This document shows, in pieces, positions 9,669 to 18,473 of a stretch of DNA of 64,000 nt. Within the stretch, counting starts at the first letter, position 1. Each line of letters begins with the position of its first letter. The notes beneath the pieces were generated by a model. It saw nothing but the letters and a program-made list of their open reading frames with translations. It was not told the origin of the DNA and did no database searches. The position numbers and the translations under genes were made by a program. Source of the DNA: Paenibacillus sedimenti (GTDB lineage: Bacteria; Bacillota; Bacilli; Paenibacillales; NBRC-103111); contig NZ_JACVVD010000001.1 in NCBI RefSeq assembly GCF_014534655.1, positions 1,073,318 to 1,137,317 of the forward strand. The letters run 5' to 3'.

Positions 9669-11132
9669 TTGGCTACGCAAAAACCAAAACGTCCGCAATC
9701 CGGATCAAACAACAAGCCGCAGAAGAGGGCTGGTAGTCCATCTGCATCAAAACCTTCTCCAAGCGCTGCGAAGAGCAGCGCTGTTAAGCGTTCTGCTCGC
9801 GAAGCGGCGCTGGATGTGCTGATCCGGGTGGAAGAGGATCAATCCTATAGCAACCTGCTGCTCAACCAAACGTTGCAAAAGCATGCGTTGGAAAGGGCCG
9901 ATGCAGGGCTGGCTACGGAGCTTGTTTACGGGACGATCGGCCGTAAAAACACAATCGATTTCTTTCTTGAGCGCTTTGTGAGCAAAGGGCTCGGAAAGCT
10001 GGAGCCGTGGGTAAGGTGCTTACTGCGGCTTAGTTTTTATCAGCTCTATTATTTGGACCGGATTCCTGATCATGCGGTCGTAAGCGAAGCGGTCAATATC
10101 GCGAAGCGCCGAGGTCATCAAGGCATCTCGGGGATGGTCAACGGCGTGCTGCGGGCCGTCCTTCGCAGCAAAGACGAGCTTACGCTGCCGGCTGCGCTCG
10201 GCGACGTGAAGCGCATCGCGCTGAGCCATTCCCATCCGGAATGGCTCGTGCGCCGGTGGATTCGTCAGCTCGGCCCGGAGCTGACGGAACAGATCTGTGC
10301 GGCGAACAACGAGCCGCCGCATGTGAGCATCCGCGCGAACGCGAGGCGCCGCACCCGCGCGCAGCTGCTGGAGAAGCTGCAGGCGAGCGGCCTTCACGCG
10401 GAAGCGTCGAAGCTGGCCCCGGCCGGCATCCTCGTGCATGGGGCCGGGAACATGGCGTTAGTCCCCGGCTTTCAGCAAGGGGACTTCTCGATCCAGGACG
10501 AGAGCTCGATGCTCGTCGCCGAGGCTCTGGATCCGCGTCCAGGCATGAAGGTGCTGGACTGCTGTGCCGCCCCTGGCGGCAAGACTGCACACATCGCCGA
10601 GAAAATGGACGACGCGGGACAGATCTGGGCTTGTGATCTGCATGAGCACAAGCAGAAGCTGATCGCCGATCAGGCGGAGCGTCTGGGACTGAAGTCCATT
10701 CAGACGCTGGTTATGGATGCGGCGAACTTGACGGAGCATTTTGCGGCCGAGTCGTTCGACCGCATTCTGCTCGACGCTCCCTGCTCGGGGCTGGGCGTGA
10801 TCCGGCGCAAGCCGGATCTGAAGTGGGCCAAGCAGGAAGCGGAGATCGCCGAGATTAGCGAGCTGCAGTACGCTATTCTGAGCAAGGTTCATCGCCTGCT
10901 TAAACCAGGCGGCGTGCTGGTGTACAGCACGTGCACGATCGAGCACGCGGAGAATGAGGGCATGATCGGGCGCTTCCTCGCCGATCATGGCGAATTTGAG
11001 CTTGCGGCTTTGCCGGAGGAAGCCTTCGCCGGCATCGATCCGCAAGCGGCAGCATCCGGAATGGTCCAAATTTTGCCGCAGCAATTCCATTCCGACGGAT
11101 TTTTCATTGCACGCCTGCGTAAGCGAACCTAG
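9669..11132 (+). CDS. rsmB: 16S rRNA (cytosine-967-C5) methyltransferase RsmB
   Basis: RsmB (Sun/YloM) methylates C967 of 16S rRNA using SAM. A basic, Ser/Lys-rich tail of about 45 residues precedes a NusB-like RNA-binding domain (REAALDVLIRVEEDQSYSN). The Rossmann methyltransferase domain has CCAAPGGKTAHIAE, DAPCSGLGVIRRKPDL with one catalytic Cys (about 371) and STCTIEHAEN with the other (about 420). The start is TTG 9669, 8 nt after AAAGAGG (9654-9660). The middle (about 10140-10640) is strongly GC-rich. Confidence 0.94.
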   Translation: MATQKPKRPQSGSNNKPQKRAGSPSASKPSPSAAKSSAVKRSAREAALDVLIRVEEDQSYSNLLLNQTLQKHALERADAGLATELVYGTIGRKNTIDFFLERFVSKGLGKLEPWVRCLLRLSFYQLYYLDRIPDHAVVSEAVNIAKRRGHQGISGMVNGVLRAVLRSKDELTLPAALGDVKRIALSHSHPEWLVRRWIRQLGPELTEQICAANNEPPHVSIRANARRRTRAQLLEKLQASGLHAEASKLAPAGILVHGAGNMALVPGFQQGDFSIQDESSMLVAEALDPRPGMKVLDCCAAPGGKTAHIAEKMDDAGQIWACDLHEHKQKLIADQAERLGLKSIQTLVMDAANLTEHFAAESFDRILLDAPCSGLGVIRRKPDLKWAKQEAEIAEISELQYAILSKVHRLLKPGGVLVYSTCTIEHAENEGMIGRFLADHGEFELAALPEEAFAGIDPQAAASGMVQILPQQFHSDGFFIARLRKRT

Positions 11133-11357
11133 CGGTTTGCGAGTTAGCGACCTGCACTCTTTGCAGGATGCTCAATGAGAGCAGCGTCGAGTAGGCGGGC
11201 ATTTTGCTATTTTCAGTCGGTAATGGTTTAATCAGGCTTGGGTTTTTAGCGGTCCAAATTGTATGGACAAGTCACGGGGATGTGTGTTCGTCCCCTTATT
11301 GTGATAAAATAGATAAGATCGGCAAGAAAAAATTTGAACTAACAACAGGTTGTGATA
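11133..11357 (+). promoter_or_regulatory. Non-coding gap before rlmN with two inverted repeats
   Basis: No convincing gene lies between rsmB and rlmN. Two short inverted repeats stand out: GTCCA-N7-TGGAC (11252-11268) and GGGGA-N10-TCCCC (11276-11295). The latter is followed by TTATTGTGATAAAATAG, which contains a -10-like GATAAAAT. An operator-promoter for rlmN and the downstream prpC-prkC-rsgA-rpe genes is possible, but no good -35 is seen. Confidence 0.3.
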
Positions 11358-12428
11358 ATGATGTCTTTAAAGCCTTACGAGAAAGATAAACCGTTTGTTT
11401 ATGATTTAAATTGGGATGAGTGGCAGGGCTGGGTCAAAGAGAACGGCGAGTCCTCTTTTCGCGCCGGGCAAATCTTTGATTGGCTCTATATCAAGCGCGT
11501 GTTTAGCTTTGATGAGATGACCAACTTGCCAAAGACGCTGCGAGACAAGCTCAAAGAACAATTTGAGTTTGTAACGCTTACCGAAATCGCCAAATACGAG
11601 TCGCAGGACGGTACGGTCAAATTTTTATTTGAACTGGAAGATAAGAATGCCATCGAAACCGTTGTCATGAAGCACAACTACGGCAACAGCATTTGCGTAA
11701 CTACACAGGTAGGATGCCGTGTCGGTTGTACGTTTTGTGCATCCACGCTTGGCGGACTCAAGCGCGATTTGCGCCCTGGCGAAATTGTTGCTCAGGTTGT
11801 TAAAGCTCAAAAGCTGCTCGATGATACCGGGGAGCGGATTAGTTCCATTGTGATCATGGGGATCGGGGAGCCGTTTGAAAATTATGAGGCGACAATGAAT
11901 TTTCTGCGCGTCATGATTCATCCGAAGGGACTCAACATCGGCCAGCGTCATATTACGGTTTCGACGAGCGGCATCGTGCCGAATATTTACAAGTTCGCGG
12001 ACGAGAATTTGCAGGTAAATCTGGCGATTTCAATTCACGCGCCGAACGATGAGCTGCGTTCCAAGCTAATGCCGGTCAACCGGAGATTTCCTTTCGCTGA
12101 TTTGATCGAAGCCTGCAAATACTACATAGCCAAAACAGGCCGGAGAATTACGTTTGAATACGCACTCATGGGCGAAGTGAACGACCAGCCTGAACACGCG
12201 GAAGAATTGGCTCGGGTGTTGAAGGAAATGCCGCTTATCCACGTAAACCTGATTCCTGTTAACTTCGTGGCCGAACGTGACTTTAAGCGTACGCCACGGG
12301 ACGATATTTTTACGTTCCAACGCATTCTCGAGAAGGGCAAAATTAATGCGACCATACGCCGTGAACAAGGCAGTGATATTGCTGCCGCCTGCGGACAATT
12401 ACGGGCCAAGCATATGGAGAGCAAGTAA
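11358..12428 (+). CDS. rlmN: Dual-specificity RNA methyltransferase RlmN
   Basis: RlmN is a radical-SAM enzyme that methylates C2 of A2503 in 23S rRNA and A37 of some tRNAs. The radical-SAM cluster motif is CRVGCTFC (C-x3-C-x2-C) followed by [11 protein letters not shown]. Other family marks are [15 protein letters not shown], the SIHAPND segment, and the C-terminal [14 protein letters not shown] with the mechanistic Cys. Start options are GTG 11352, ATG 11358 and ATG 11361; 11358 is taken with weak support from CAGGT upstream. It heads the conserved rlmN-prpC-prkC-rsgA-rpe order. Confidence 0.95.
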   Translation: MMSLKPYEKDKPFVYDLNWDEWQGWVKENGESSFRAGQIFDWLYIKRVFSFDEMTNLPKTLRDKLKEQFEFVTLTEIAKYESQDGTVKFLFELEDKNAIETVVMKHNYGNSICVTTQVGCRVGCTFCASTLGGLKRDLRPGEIVAQVVKAQKLLDDTGERISSIVIMGIGEPFENYEATMNFLRVMIHPKGLNIGQRHITVSTSGIVPNIYKFADENLQVNLAISIHAPNDELRSKLMPVNRRFPFADLIEACKYYIAKTGRRITFEYALMGEVNDQPEHAEELARVLKEMPLIHVNLIPVNFVAERDFKRTPRDDIFTFQRILEKGKINATIRREQGSDIAAACGQLRAKHMESK

Positions 12429-12443
12429 TGAGGTGAAATCGGG

Positions 12444-13199
12444 ATGAAGATGGTGAGCCGTACCGATATCGGCAAGGTTCGGTTAGTGAATGAGGACCGC
12501 GCCGCCATTCATCAGGAACTGAATGGTCTCTCTCTGGCCATCGTTGCCGATGGCATGGGGGGACATCAAGCAGGGGATATCGCCAGCCAAATGGCAATCG
12601 AAATCATTGAAGCCCAGCTGCAAACGATCCATTGGGGGATGCCCGTGGAAGAGTGTAAACAGGCGCTGAAACAAGCGATTGAGATGGCGAATGAGAAAAT
12701 CTATGAATTTGCTTCGCATAGGGAAAATTACCACGGCATGGGGACGACGGTCGTAGCGATCGTCGTTTCTCAAGAGCTTTTGATTATTGGACATATTGGC
12801 GACAGCCGCGCTTACAAGATTACTAACGATGCGATCACACAGCTGACAGAAGACCATTCTCTCGTCTATGAACTGGTCAAAAACGGTCAAATTACGCCTG
12901 AAGAAGCTGATCATCATCCAAGACGAAATTGGATCACCAGGGCGCTTGGCACAGAGCCGGGCGTTGAGGTTGATCTGTACGAATACGGATGGCGCCCGGG
13001 CGAGACGATTCTCATCTGCTCGGACGGTCTCAGCGGGCTGGTGGAGTCTGGCGAAATCTGGCAAATCGTCAAGTCGCATACGAATCTGGAGGAAGCTGCC
13101 GAACGATTAATTTACCGTGCGCTGGATGCTGGCGGGGACGATAATGTAACGGTTGTTTTACTGGCTCACGATCATGATGAAGACGAAGAAAAGGGGTGA
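12444..13199 (+). CDS. prpC: Stp/PrpC PP2C-type Ser/Thr protein phosphatase
   Basis: PrpC dephosphorylates proteins phosphorylated by PrkC, the kinase encoded next. It has the PP2C metal-binding motifs GKVRLVNED, VADGMGGHQAGD, GHIGDSRAY, LICSDGLSG and GGDDNVTVV in the expected order. The protein is 251 aa, the usual size, soluble and without membrane segments. The stop is 6 nt before the prkC start, so they form a phosphatase-kinase pair. Confidence 0.95.
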   Translation: MKMVSRTDIGKVRLVNEDRAAIHQELNGLSLAIVADGMGGHQAGDIASQMAIEIIEAQLQTIHWGMPVEECKQALKQAIEMANEKIYEFASHRENYHGMGTTVVAIVVSQELLIIGHIGDSRAYKITNDAITQLTEDHSLVYELVKNGQITPEEADHHPRRNWITRALGTEPGVEVDLYEYGWRPGETILICSDGLSGLVESGEIWQIVKSHTNLEEAAERLIYRALDAGGDDNVTVVLLAHDHDEDEEKG

Positions 13200-13205
13200 T
13201 GAGAG

Positions 13206-15314
13206 TTGATCGGTAAAAAGCTTGGAGGCCGCTATGAAATATTGGAGAGAATCGGCGGAGGCGGCATGGCTTTGGTGTACAAAGGGCATGATCTCTTACT
13301 TAATCGCAAAGTCGCCGTGAAAGTGCTGCGTTCGCAGTATGTGCATGACGAAGAATTTATACGTCGTTTCCGCAGAGAAGCTCAAGCAGCCGCTTCACTG
13401 TCTCATCCGAATGTCGTCAGCATCTATGACGTCGGGCAAGAAGGTGAAGTACATTATATCGTTATGGAATACATAGAGGGCACGACCTTGAACGATTTAA
13501 TCAAGGAAAAAGCACCGCTGCAGGTTGAAGACGCGGTCCATTACGCCGGCCAAATCGCTGATGCGCTGGATCACGCGCACCACAATGAAATCATTCACCG
13601 CGACATTAAGCCGCACAATATTTTGATCGGTAAAAATGGCCGCGTTAAGGTGACGGATTTCGGTATTGCCCGCGCAGCGACCTCTTCAACGATAACGCAA
13701 ACCGGATCCGTGGTAGGATCGGTGCATTATTTTTCGCCGGAGCATGCCAAAGGGACGAATACGGGCGAGAAATCCGATTTATATTCGCTTGGCATCGTCA
13801 TGTATCAAATGCTGACTGCCAGATTGCCGTTCCTCGGGGAAAGTCCGATCAGCGTGGCGCTCAAGCATTTGCAGGAAGATGTAGAGGAGCCGCGCAAGGT
13901 AAATCCGCTTATTCCGCAGAGCGTGGAAAATATCATTTTGAAGGCGATGCGCAAAAAGCCTGAAGAACGCTATCAGTCGGCAAAGCAGATGATGGCGGAT
14001 TTGGATACGTGCCTTAGTCCGGACCGCAGGAATGAACCGAAGGTTGCTTTCTGGGATGCAGATGGCATGGATGAGGAGCGGACTCTGGTAATGCCCGCCA
14101 TTCGTGCGAACCAGCTTGGCGATTTCAAGGACGAGGAGTACGAAAAGCCGAGTTGGCGCGAAGAACCGGCACCAGCCAAACGAAACGGCTGGATCAAGCC
14201 TACGATCTGGATCGTAATTTTGCTCATCGTCCTCGGCGGGATGTGGTACTTGGTCGGGTATGTGAAGAGCATGTTTACGATTGAAACCGTCGATGTTCCC
14301 AATGTCGTCAATAAACCGCTGACGCAGGCACAAGCGGAGTTGACGGCTGCAAGACTGGGTTGGACCATTGAGCTTGATAAGGTAAGCAAACTTCCGAAGG
14401 ATACCGTCATTCGCCAAGACCCAACAGGGATGCGGATGAATGTCGGGACGAAAGTGACCTTGTATGTCAGTGAAGGCGTTCCAAAAGTAAAGATGGAGAA
14501 CTTCGTGGGGCAGAAAATCAATGATGCCAAGCTGAAGCTCCAAGCGCTCGGGATCAAGGAAGATCAGATAACAGTCGTGCCAGGGACGACCGAGGATACA
14601 CCGGATATCATTCAAAAGCAAACACCGCTTGTCGGCGACGAATTTGAAGTCGAGAAGGCGGCGATAACCTTTACAATCAGTAAAGCGAAGGAAACCTTCA
14701 AAATGCCTGACCTTGTCGGTATGACCGAAAAGGAAGCAAAAGATCAAATCGCAAAGCTGAATTTGAAGCTTGCCGTAAATGCCATAACACGTGAGAAAAC
14801 TTACAAGCAGCCAAAAGGGAAAGTCATTGATCAATTTCCTTATAAGAAAAACCAAGATGTATCTGCGGGTTTAGAAATCACGAGTTTAATCATTAGCGAC
14901 GGACTGCCTGAAGACGCCGGACAATTGAACGTCAGCATCCCTGTAAAACCGACTGAGGAAGGTAAAGATTCGGAGTTTAAAATCGTCGTAAGCGATGCGC
15001 AATACGACAATTTCGAATACAAGACGGAAAAAGTGACGAAGCCGCAAAATCTGGATGTCAAAGTTATCGTTTCTCCGGATAAGAAAGCTGTTATCTTGAT
15101 CAAAGAAGGCGACAACCTGGTGAACTCAATAACCCGTACGTATCAAGATTATTTGGATCAAAAAAGTGGCAAAACCACATCTCCAAATCCATCCCCATCG
15201 CCTGGGACATCACCCAAACAGCAAACCAGCGGACCGGCGATTCCGGCCGGCGGTAGCGGCAACGGGCAAACTGGGGGGAACACCTCCAAACCTGGAACTG
15301 GAGGAGGCAATTAA
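13206..15314 (+). CDS. prkC: PASTA-domain Ser/Thr protein kinase PrkC
   Basis: PrkC is a membrane kinase that senses muropeptides and controls wall metabolism, germination and translation factors. The cytosolic kinase domain has IGGGGMALVYKG (nucleotide loop), HRDIKPHN and DFGIARA. A single membrane helix lies at about 335-357 (WIVILLIVLGGMWYLVGYV). Three extracellular PASTA repeats follow, starting near VDVPNVVNK, VKMENFVGQ and FKMPDLVGM. Past about 570 is a less conserved domain, then a Pro/Ser/Gly/Thr-rich tail. TTG 13206 follows the ribosome site in AAGGGGTGATGAG. The last base of its TAA is the first base of rsgA's ATG. Confidence 0.95.
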   Translation: MIGKKLGGRYEILERIGGGGMALVYKGHDLLLNRKVAVKVLRSQYVHDEEFIRRFRREAQAAASLSHPNVVSIYDVGQEGEVHYIVMEYIEGTTLNDLIKEKAPLQVEDAVHYAGQIADALDHAHHNEIIHRDIKPHNILIGKNGRVKVTDFGIARAATSSTITQTGSVVGSVHYFSPEHAKGTNTGEKSDLYSLGIVMYQMLTARLPFLGESPISVALKHLQEDVEEPRKVNPLIPQSVENIILKAMRKKPEERYQSAKQMMADLDTCLSPDRRNEPKVAFWDADGMDEERTLVMPAIRANQLGDFKDEEYEKPSWREEPAPAKRNGWIKPTIWIVILLIVLGGMWYLVGYVKSMFTIETVDVPNVVNKPLTQAQAELTAARLGWTIELDKVSKLPKDTVIRQDPTGMRMNVGTKVTLYVSEGVPKVKMENFVGQKINDAKLKLQALGIKEDQITVVPGTTEDTPDIIQKQTPLVGDEFEVEKAAITFTISKAKETFKMPDLVGMTEKEAKDQIAKLNLKLAVNAITREKTYKQPKGKVIDQFPYKKNQDVSAGLEITSLIISDGLPEDAGQLNVSIPVKPTEEGKDSEFKIVVSDAQYDNFEYKTEKVTKPQNLDVKVIVSPDKKAVILIKEGDNLVNSITRTYQDYLDQKSGKTTSPNPSPSPGTSPKQQTSGPAIPAGGSGNGQTGGNTSKPGTGGGN

Positions 15315-16240
15315 TGCCACAAGGAGTTATTGTTAAGGCATTAAGCGGCTATTACTACGTTTTGCCCGAAGGGGCGGACCTCCGCACGGCAGTGACAATT
15401 ACGTGCCGCGCACGAGGAATTTTCAAGAAAAAAAATGTGTCTCCGCTCGTCGGAGATCAGGTGACGTATGAGCTGACGGAAAATGGGGAAGGAACGGTAA
15501 CTGAGATCTTTTCTCGATCGTCTGAGCTTATTCGTCCGCCAATTGCCAATGTTAATCTGGTTGTACTCGTCTTCGCAGTCACAGAGCCCGTCTTGAATTT
15601 ACAGCTGCTGGACAAATTTCTCGTTCATATCGAGCATACAGGCATTGATGTCCTGCTGTGCTTTACGAAGAGAGACTTGCTCGCCGAAGGCGATGCCACT
15701 GAAACCAAGGAAATGACAGTTGCCGAACTTGATCGGATCCATAAACTTTACACGGATATCGGATATGATGTTCTAACGACGAGTTCCAAGCTGCATGAAG
15801 GCGTCGACGCGATTCAGCAGCGTTTGAAGGGGACGGTCAGCGTGTTTGCCGGTCAATCCGGTGTCGGAAAATCCTCTTTGCTCAATGAAATGATCAGCGG
15901 GCTTGAGCTGGAAACGAACGCCATCAGCCAGCGTCTAGGCCGCGGTAAGCATACGACACGCCATGTAGAGCTGCTTCCGCTTGAGGACGGCGGCTTCGTG
16001 GCTGATACGCCGGGCTTCAGTCAGTTGGATTTCATGGAGCTGGAAGTGGAGGATTTGGGAAGCTGCTTTAAGGAGTTCGCGGTACTTGCAGAAGGCTGCA
16101 AGTTCAGAGGCTGTCTGCATCTGCACGAACCGAGCTGCAAAGTGCGCGAAGCCGTCTCCGAGGGGACGGTCGCCGCTTCCAGGTACGAACATTACTTATT
16201 GTTTTTAAATGAAATGAAGGATCGGAAGAGGAGGTATTAA
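15314..16240 (+). CDS. rsgA: Ribosome small-subunit GTPase RsgA (YloQ/CpgA)
   Basis: RsgA is a circularly permuted GTPase that checks late 30S maturation; in B. subtilis it is a PrkC substrate, which fits its position behind prkC. It has an N-terminal OB domain, then permuted G motifs: FTKRDLL (G4), [12 protein letters not shown] (P-loop, G1) and ADTPGFSQL (G3). A C-terminal zinc site is visible as Cys and His in [16 protein letters not shown]. The ATG overlaps the prkC stop by one base. Confidence 0.95.
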   Translation: MPQGVIVKALSGYYYVLPEGADLRTAVTITCRARGIFKKKNVSPLVGDQVTYELTENGEGTVTEIFSRSSELIRPPIANVNLVVLVFAVTEPVLNLQLLDKFLVHIEHTGIDVLLCFTKRDLLAEGDATETKEMTVAELDRIHKLYTDIGYDVLTTSSKLHEGVDAIQQRLKGTVSVFAGQSGVGKSSLLNEMISGLELETNAISQRLGRGKHTTRHVELLPLEDGGFVADTPGFSQLDFMELEVEDLGSCFKEFAVLAEGCKFRGCLHLHEPSCKVREAVSEGTVAASRYEHYLLFLNEMKDRKRRY

Positions 16241-16244
16241 ACGG

Positions 16245-16895
16245 ATGGTATACGTGGCACCTTCCATATTATCAGCCGACTTTGCGAGGCTTGGGGAAGA
16301 GATTAAGGAAGCGGAGCTTGGCGGGGCGGATTGGATTCACGTTGATGTGATGGATGGTCATTTCGTGCCGAACATTACGATTGGCCCGCTCGTCGTGGAT
16401 GCCATTCGCCCGATAACCAAGCTGCCGCTAGACGTGCATTTGATGATCGAACATCCGGACCGTTACATTCCTGACTTTGTCAAAGCGGGTGCCGATTTGA
16501 TATCCGTTCATGTAGAGGCATGCACGCACCTTCACCGGACATTGCATTTGATTAAACAGAGCGGTGTTAAAGCAGGTGTGGTGCTGAACCCGGCAACGCC
16601 AATATCGATGATTGAGCACGTGCTCGACGAGCAGTTGGATCTGGTGCTGATCATGACGGTCAATCCCGGATTTGGCGGGCAAGCGTTTATTCCCGGTATG
16701 CTAAGTAAAATACGCGATTTGCGTGAGCAAGCGAATGCCAAGGGACTGAACGGCCTTCATATCGAAGTGGACGGCGGTATTAACGAGGCGACCGCACGTC
16801 AGGTGGCGGAAGCCGGTGCCAATGTGCTGGTTGCCGGCAACGCCGTGTTTGGTCAGCAGAACCGTGCTGAAGCGATAAGTCGAATCCGCGGGTAG
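16245..16895 (+). CDS. rpe: Ribulose-phosphate 3-epimerase
   Basis: Rpe interconverts ribulose-5-phosphate and xylulose-5-phosphate in the pentose phosphate pathway. The TIM-barrel marks are [32 protein letters not shown] with metal-binding His/Asp, [20 protein letters not shown] and VDGGIN. It follows rsgA by 4 nt and is 216 aa, the usual size. Confidence 0.96.
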   Translation: MVYVAPSILSADFARLGEEIKEAELGGADWIHVDVMDGHFVPNITIGPLVVDAIRPITKLPLDVHLMIEHPDRYIPDFVKAGADLISVHVEACTHLHRTLHLIKQSGVKAGVVLNPATPISMIEHVLDEQLDLVLIMTVNPGFGGQAFIPGMLSKIRDLREQANAKGLNGLHIEVDGGINEATARQVAEAGANVLVAGNAVFGQQNRAEAISRIRG

Positions 16896-16911
16896 AAGGG
16901 AGCTACGGTAG

Positions 16912-17157
16912 ATGAGAATTCTCTGGTTATTCATCTACAGCATCATTTGCGGAGTGCTGCTGACGTTTTATACGAACATACAAGACATGACGAAATTTAT
17001 ATTCTCACTAGGCGCTCTTTATGCGGGCATTCGATTTTTTCGCCGCTTTGAGCAAATTGGATTTCGCGTGTGGTTTATCGTTCTTTCCGTCATTTTATAC
17101 TTTATTTTCAGTTTGGGCTTTGCGCTTTACACGCATATGAGGAGCATAACTCCATAG
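16912..17157 (+). CDS. Small membrane protein of unknown function
   Basis: An 81-aa protein with mostly hydrophobic sequence: two or three membrane helices at about 3-20, 30-42 and 53-72, with a short basic loop FFRRFEQ between the later helices. It follows rpe by 16 nt with a GAAGGGAG ribosome site and is followed by a terminator, so it is the last gene of the rlmN-rpe operon. I do not recognise the family. It occupies the place where B. subtilis has thiN, but is unrelated to it in size and composition. Confidence 0.7.
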   Translation: MRILWLFIYSIICGVLLTFYTNIQDMTKFIFSLGALYAGIRFFRRFEQIGFRVWFIVLSVILYFIFSLGFALYTHMRSITP

Positions 17158-17175
17158 AAGCCGCATACACATAGT

Positions 17176-17207
17176 TACAAGAGTGATACGCTCTTGTAGC
17201 TTTTTTT
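17176..17207 (+). terminator. Intrinsic terminator at end of rlmN-rpe operon
   Basis: An 8-bp stem TACAAGAG/CTCTTGTA (17176-17183 with 17191-17198), loop TGATACG, then GC and seven T. Confidence 0.8.
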
Positions 17208-17247
17208 GCTTTCTGGAAGCGATTTTTGAGGGCGCGAGTAAATAGAA

Positions 17248-17276
17248 GGCACTTTTTTACGGTCCGGGCATATACT
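17248..17276 (+). promoter_or_regulatory. Candidate sporulation (sigma-E-like) promoter of spoVM
   Basis: GGCACTTT (17248-17255), 13 nt, CATATACT (17269-17276) resembles the sigma-E pattern (GTCATATT, 13-14 nt, CATACAAT). spoVM is known to be mother-cell expressed under sigma-E in B. subtilis. A sigma-K reading (CAC, 16 nt, CATATACT) also fits, so the sigma factor is not settled. Confidence 0.4.
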
Positions 17277-17407
17277 GTTGTAACGATGCTGAGGAGCAGT
17301 GATGCAACCAGTGGGGCTTATGTTGGCGCAGTCCATAACTGATTTGAAACTCGAAGCTTATGCCCTGCGCAGTAAGTTTCCAGGTAAACTCGAAGGAGGG
17401 GTAGAGT

Positions 17408-17488
17408 ATGAAGTTTTACACAATCAAACTACCAAAATTTTTGGGTGGATTCGTGAAGGCCGTACTAAATACTTTTAGCAAAAACTAG
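17408..17488 (+). CDS. spoVM: Stage V sporulation protein M (SpoVM), 26 aa
   Basis: SpoVM is a tiny amphipathic helix that sits on the convex outer forespore membrane and anchors SpoIVA for coat assembly. The peptide starts MKFYTIKLPKFLGG, as in B. subtilis SpoVM, and is also 26 aa; the C-terminal half is more divergent and ends in SKN. A strong CGAAGGAGGGG ribosome site precedes the ATG. It lies between rpe and rpmB, exactly as in B. subtilis. Such a short gene is easily missed. Confidence 0.95.
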   Translation: MKFYTIKLPKFLGGFVKAVLNTFSKN

Positions 17489-17518
17489 GCCCGACACATA
17501 CTTTTCCCAGAAATGCAA

Positions 17519-17543
17519 AAAAAGCACCGTAAAGGTGCTTTTT
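17519..17543. terminator. Bidirectional terminator between spoVM and rpmB
   Basis: A 10-bp stem AAAAAGCACC/GGTGCTTTTT with loop GTAAA; it reads as a terminator on both strands and separates convergent spoVM and rpmB. A second hairpin lies closer to rpmB at 17557-17588 (CGATTTTAC with GTAAAATCG, plus ACTT/AAGT), without a T-run. Confidence 0.8.
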
Positions 17544-17604
17544 GTCTATTAGTTGACGATTTTACATGACTTCGCAAGTGTAAAATCGCAACAGCTTGCC
17601 GCGA

Positions 17605-17793
17605 TTAAACGCGAGTCACTTTACCGGACTTTAACGCACGAGCGCTTACGTAAACACGTTTAGGTTTACCATCAACGAGGATGCGAACCTTTTGAACGTT
17701 AACTCCCCAAGTACGCTTGTTTTTATTGTTAGCGTGGGACACGTGATTTCCAGTGCCTGGACTTTTACCTGTAATAAAGCATTTGCGGGACAT
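17605..17793 (-). CDS. rpmB: 50S ribosomal protein L28
   Basis: L28 is a small protein of the large ribosomal subunit. The 62-aa protein starts [16 protein letters not shown] and has the family features [11 protein letters not shown] and [11 protein letters not shown]. It keeps a single Cys (Cys5), not the paired cysteines of the zinc-type L28. The true start is the ATG at 17793-17791 behind AAGGAGGTG; the longer open frame upstream is not coding. It is on the opposite strand from its neighbours, as in B. subtilis. Confidence 0.96.
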   Translation of the reverse strand: MSRKCFITGKSPGTGNHVSHANNKNKRTWGVNVQKVRILVDGKPKRVYVSARALKSGKVTRV

Positions 17794-17922
17794 GTTTGAC
17801 ACCTCCTTCGGCAGTATACAAAGCAGCCTGGGTGGCAAGCCTAAGCTTGACTTGACAGCTTTCCTCAAATTTAATCTCGGTTTTATCTTATCAATAAACA
17901 AACCGCAAAAACACACTTAGAT

Positions 17923-17952
17923 ATAATAGCATAGCGCGAGGAGCCTAGTCAA
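17923..17952 (-). promoter_or_regulatory. Sigma-A promoter of rpmB
   Basis: Read on the minus strand: TTGACT (17952-17947), 18 nt, TATTAT (17928-17923). The implied leader to the rpmB start is about 125 nt. Confidence 0.55.
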
Positions 17953-17968
17953 CGAATTGCCTGTATTT

Positions 17969-17998
17969 TTGCCGTTTATTTATTTAGTATGTTATAGT
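17969..17998 (+). promoter_or_regulatory. Possible sigma-A promoter of yloU
   Basis: TTGCCG (17969-17974), 18 nt, TATAGT (17993-17998), about 80 nt before the yloU start and divergent from the rpmB promoter. The -35 is imperfect. Confidence 0.35.
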
Positions 17999-18083
17999 AC
18001 AATGAAGATTAGTCCATAATCCCATACATAGAGAGTTAGTTTTACTGAAGAAAACTCAGGAAACTCGAAGGAGTTGTAGAATA

Positions 18084-18443
18084 ATGCCGATTGAGCTTAC
18101 AACCGAATACGGAAAAGTTACTGTTACCAATGAAGTGCTTGCAACTCTGGCAGGTTCCGCTGCCTTGGATTGTTATGGACTTGTTGGCATGGCGACTAGA
18201 AAACAGCTGAAGGATGGAATCGCAGAGTTGCTTGGACGGGACAATTTGACCCGCGGTGTCGAAGTGCGTCGAGAAAACGGGCGGCTCGAAATTGATCTCT
18301 ACATTATCGTCAGCTACGGCACCAAAATATCCGTTGTCGCGGGTAATGTGCAAACCAAAGTTAAATATATTTTAAATGAAGTCGTAGGACTCCATGTGGA
18401 CGATGTGAATATTTTTGTTCAAGGCGTTCGCGTTGCTAAGTAA
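18084..18443 (+). CDS. yloU: Asp23/YloU family protein
   Basis: Asp23-type proteins are small alkaline-shock or envelope-associated proteins; in B. subtilis yloU sits beside the fatty-acid kinase gene as here. The 119-aa protein has the family pattern: ELTTEYGKVTVTNEVLATLAG, a short helix with CYGLVGMA, and a C-terminal half ending in VHVDDVNIFVQGVRV-like sequence. The ribosome-site region (AAACTCGAAGGAG...GTAGA) closely resembles that of spoVM. Confidence 0.88.
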   Translation: MPIELTTEYGKVTVTNEVLATLAGSAALDCYGLVGMATRKQLKDGIAELLGRDNLTRGVEVRRENGRLEIDLYIIVSYGTKISVVAGNVQTKVKYILNEVVGLHVDDVNIFVQGVRVAK

Positions 18444-18473
18444 AAGCCCCGATAACCAGGAAGGAGAATCGCT

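Noticed and set aside
11204..11389. 61-codon plus-strand frame in the gap before rlmN
   Set aside because: Runs into the rlmN coding region in another frame and lacks a ribosome site.
13779..14855. Minus-strand 358-codon open frame opposite prkC
   Set aside because: Antisense to kinase and PASTA coding sequence, with no family resemblance.
17852..17857. Plus-strand TTGACA upstream of yloU
   Set aside because: No -10 at proper spacing, and it lies in the rpmB leader on the opposite strand.
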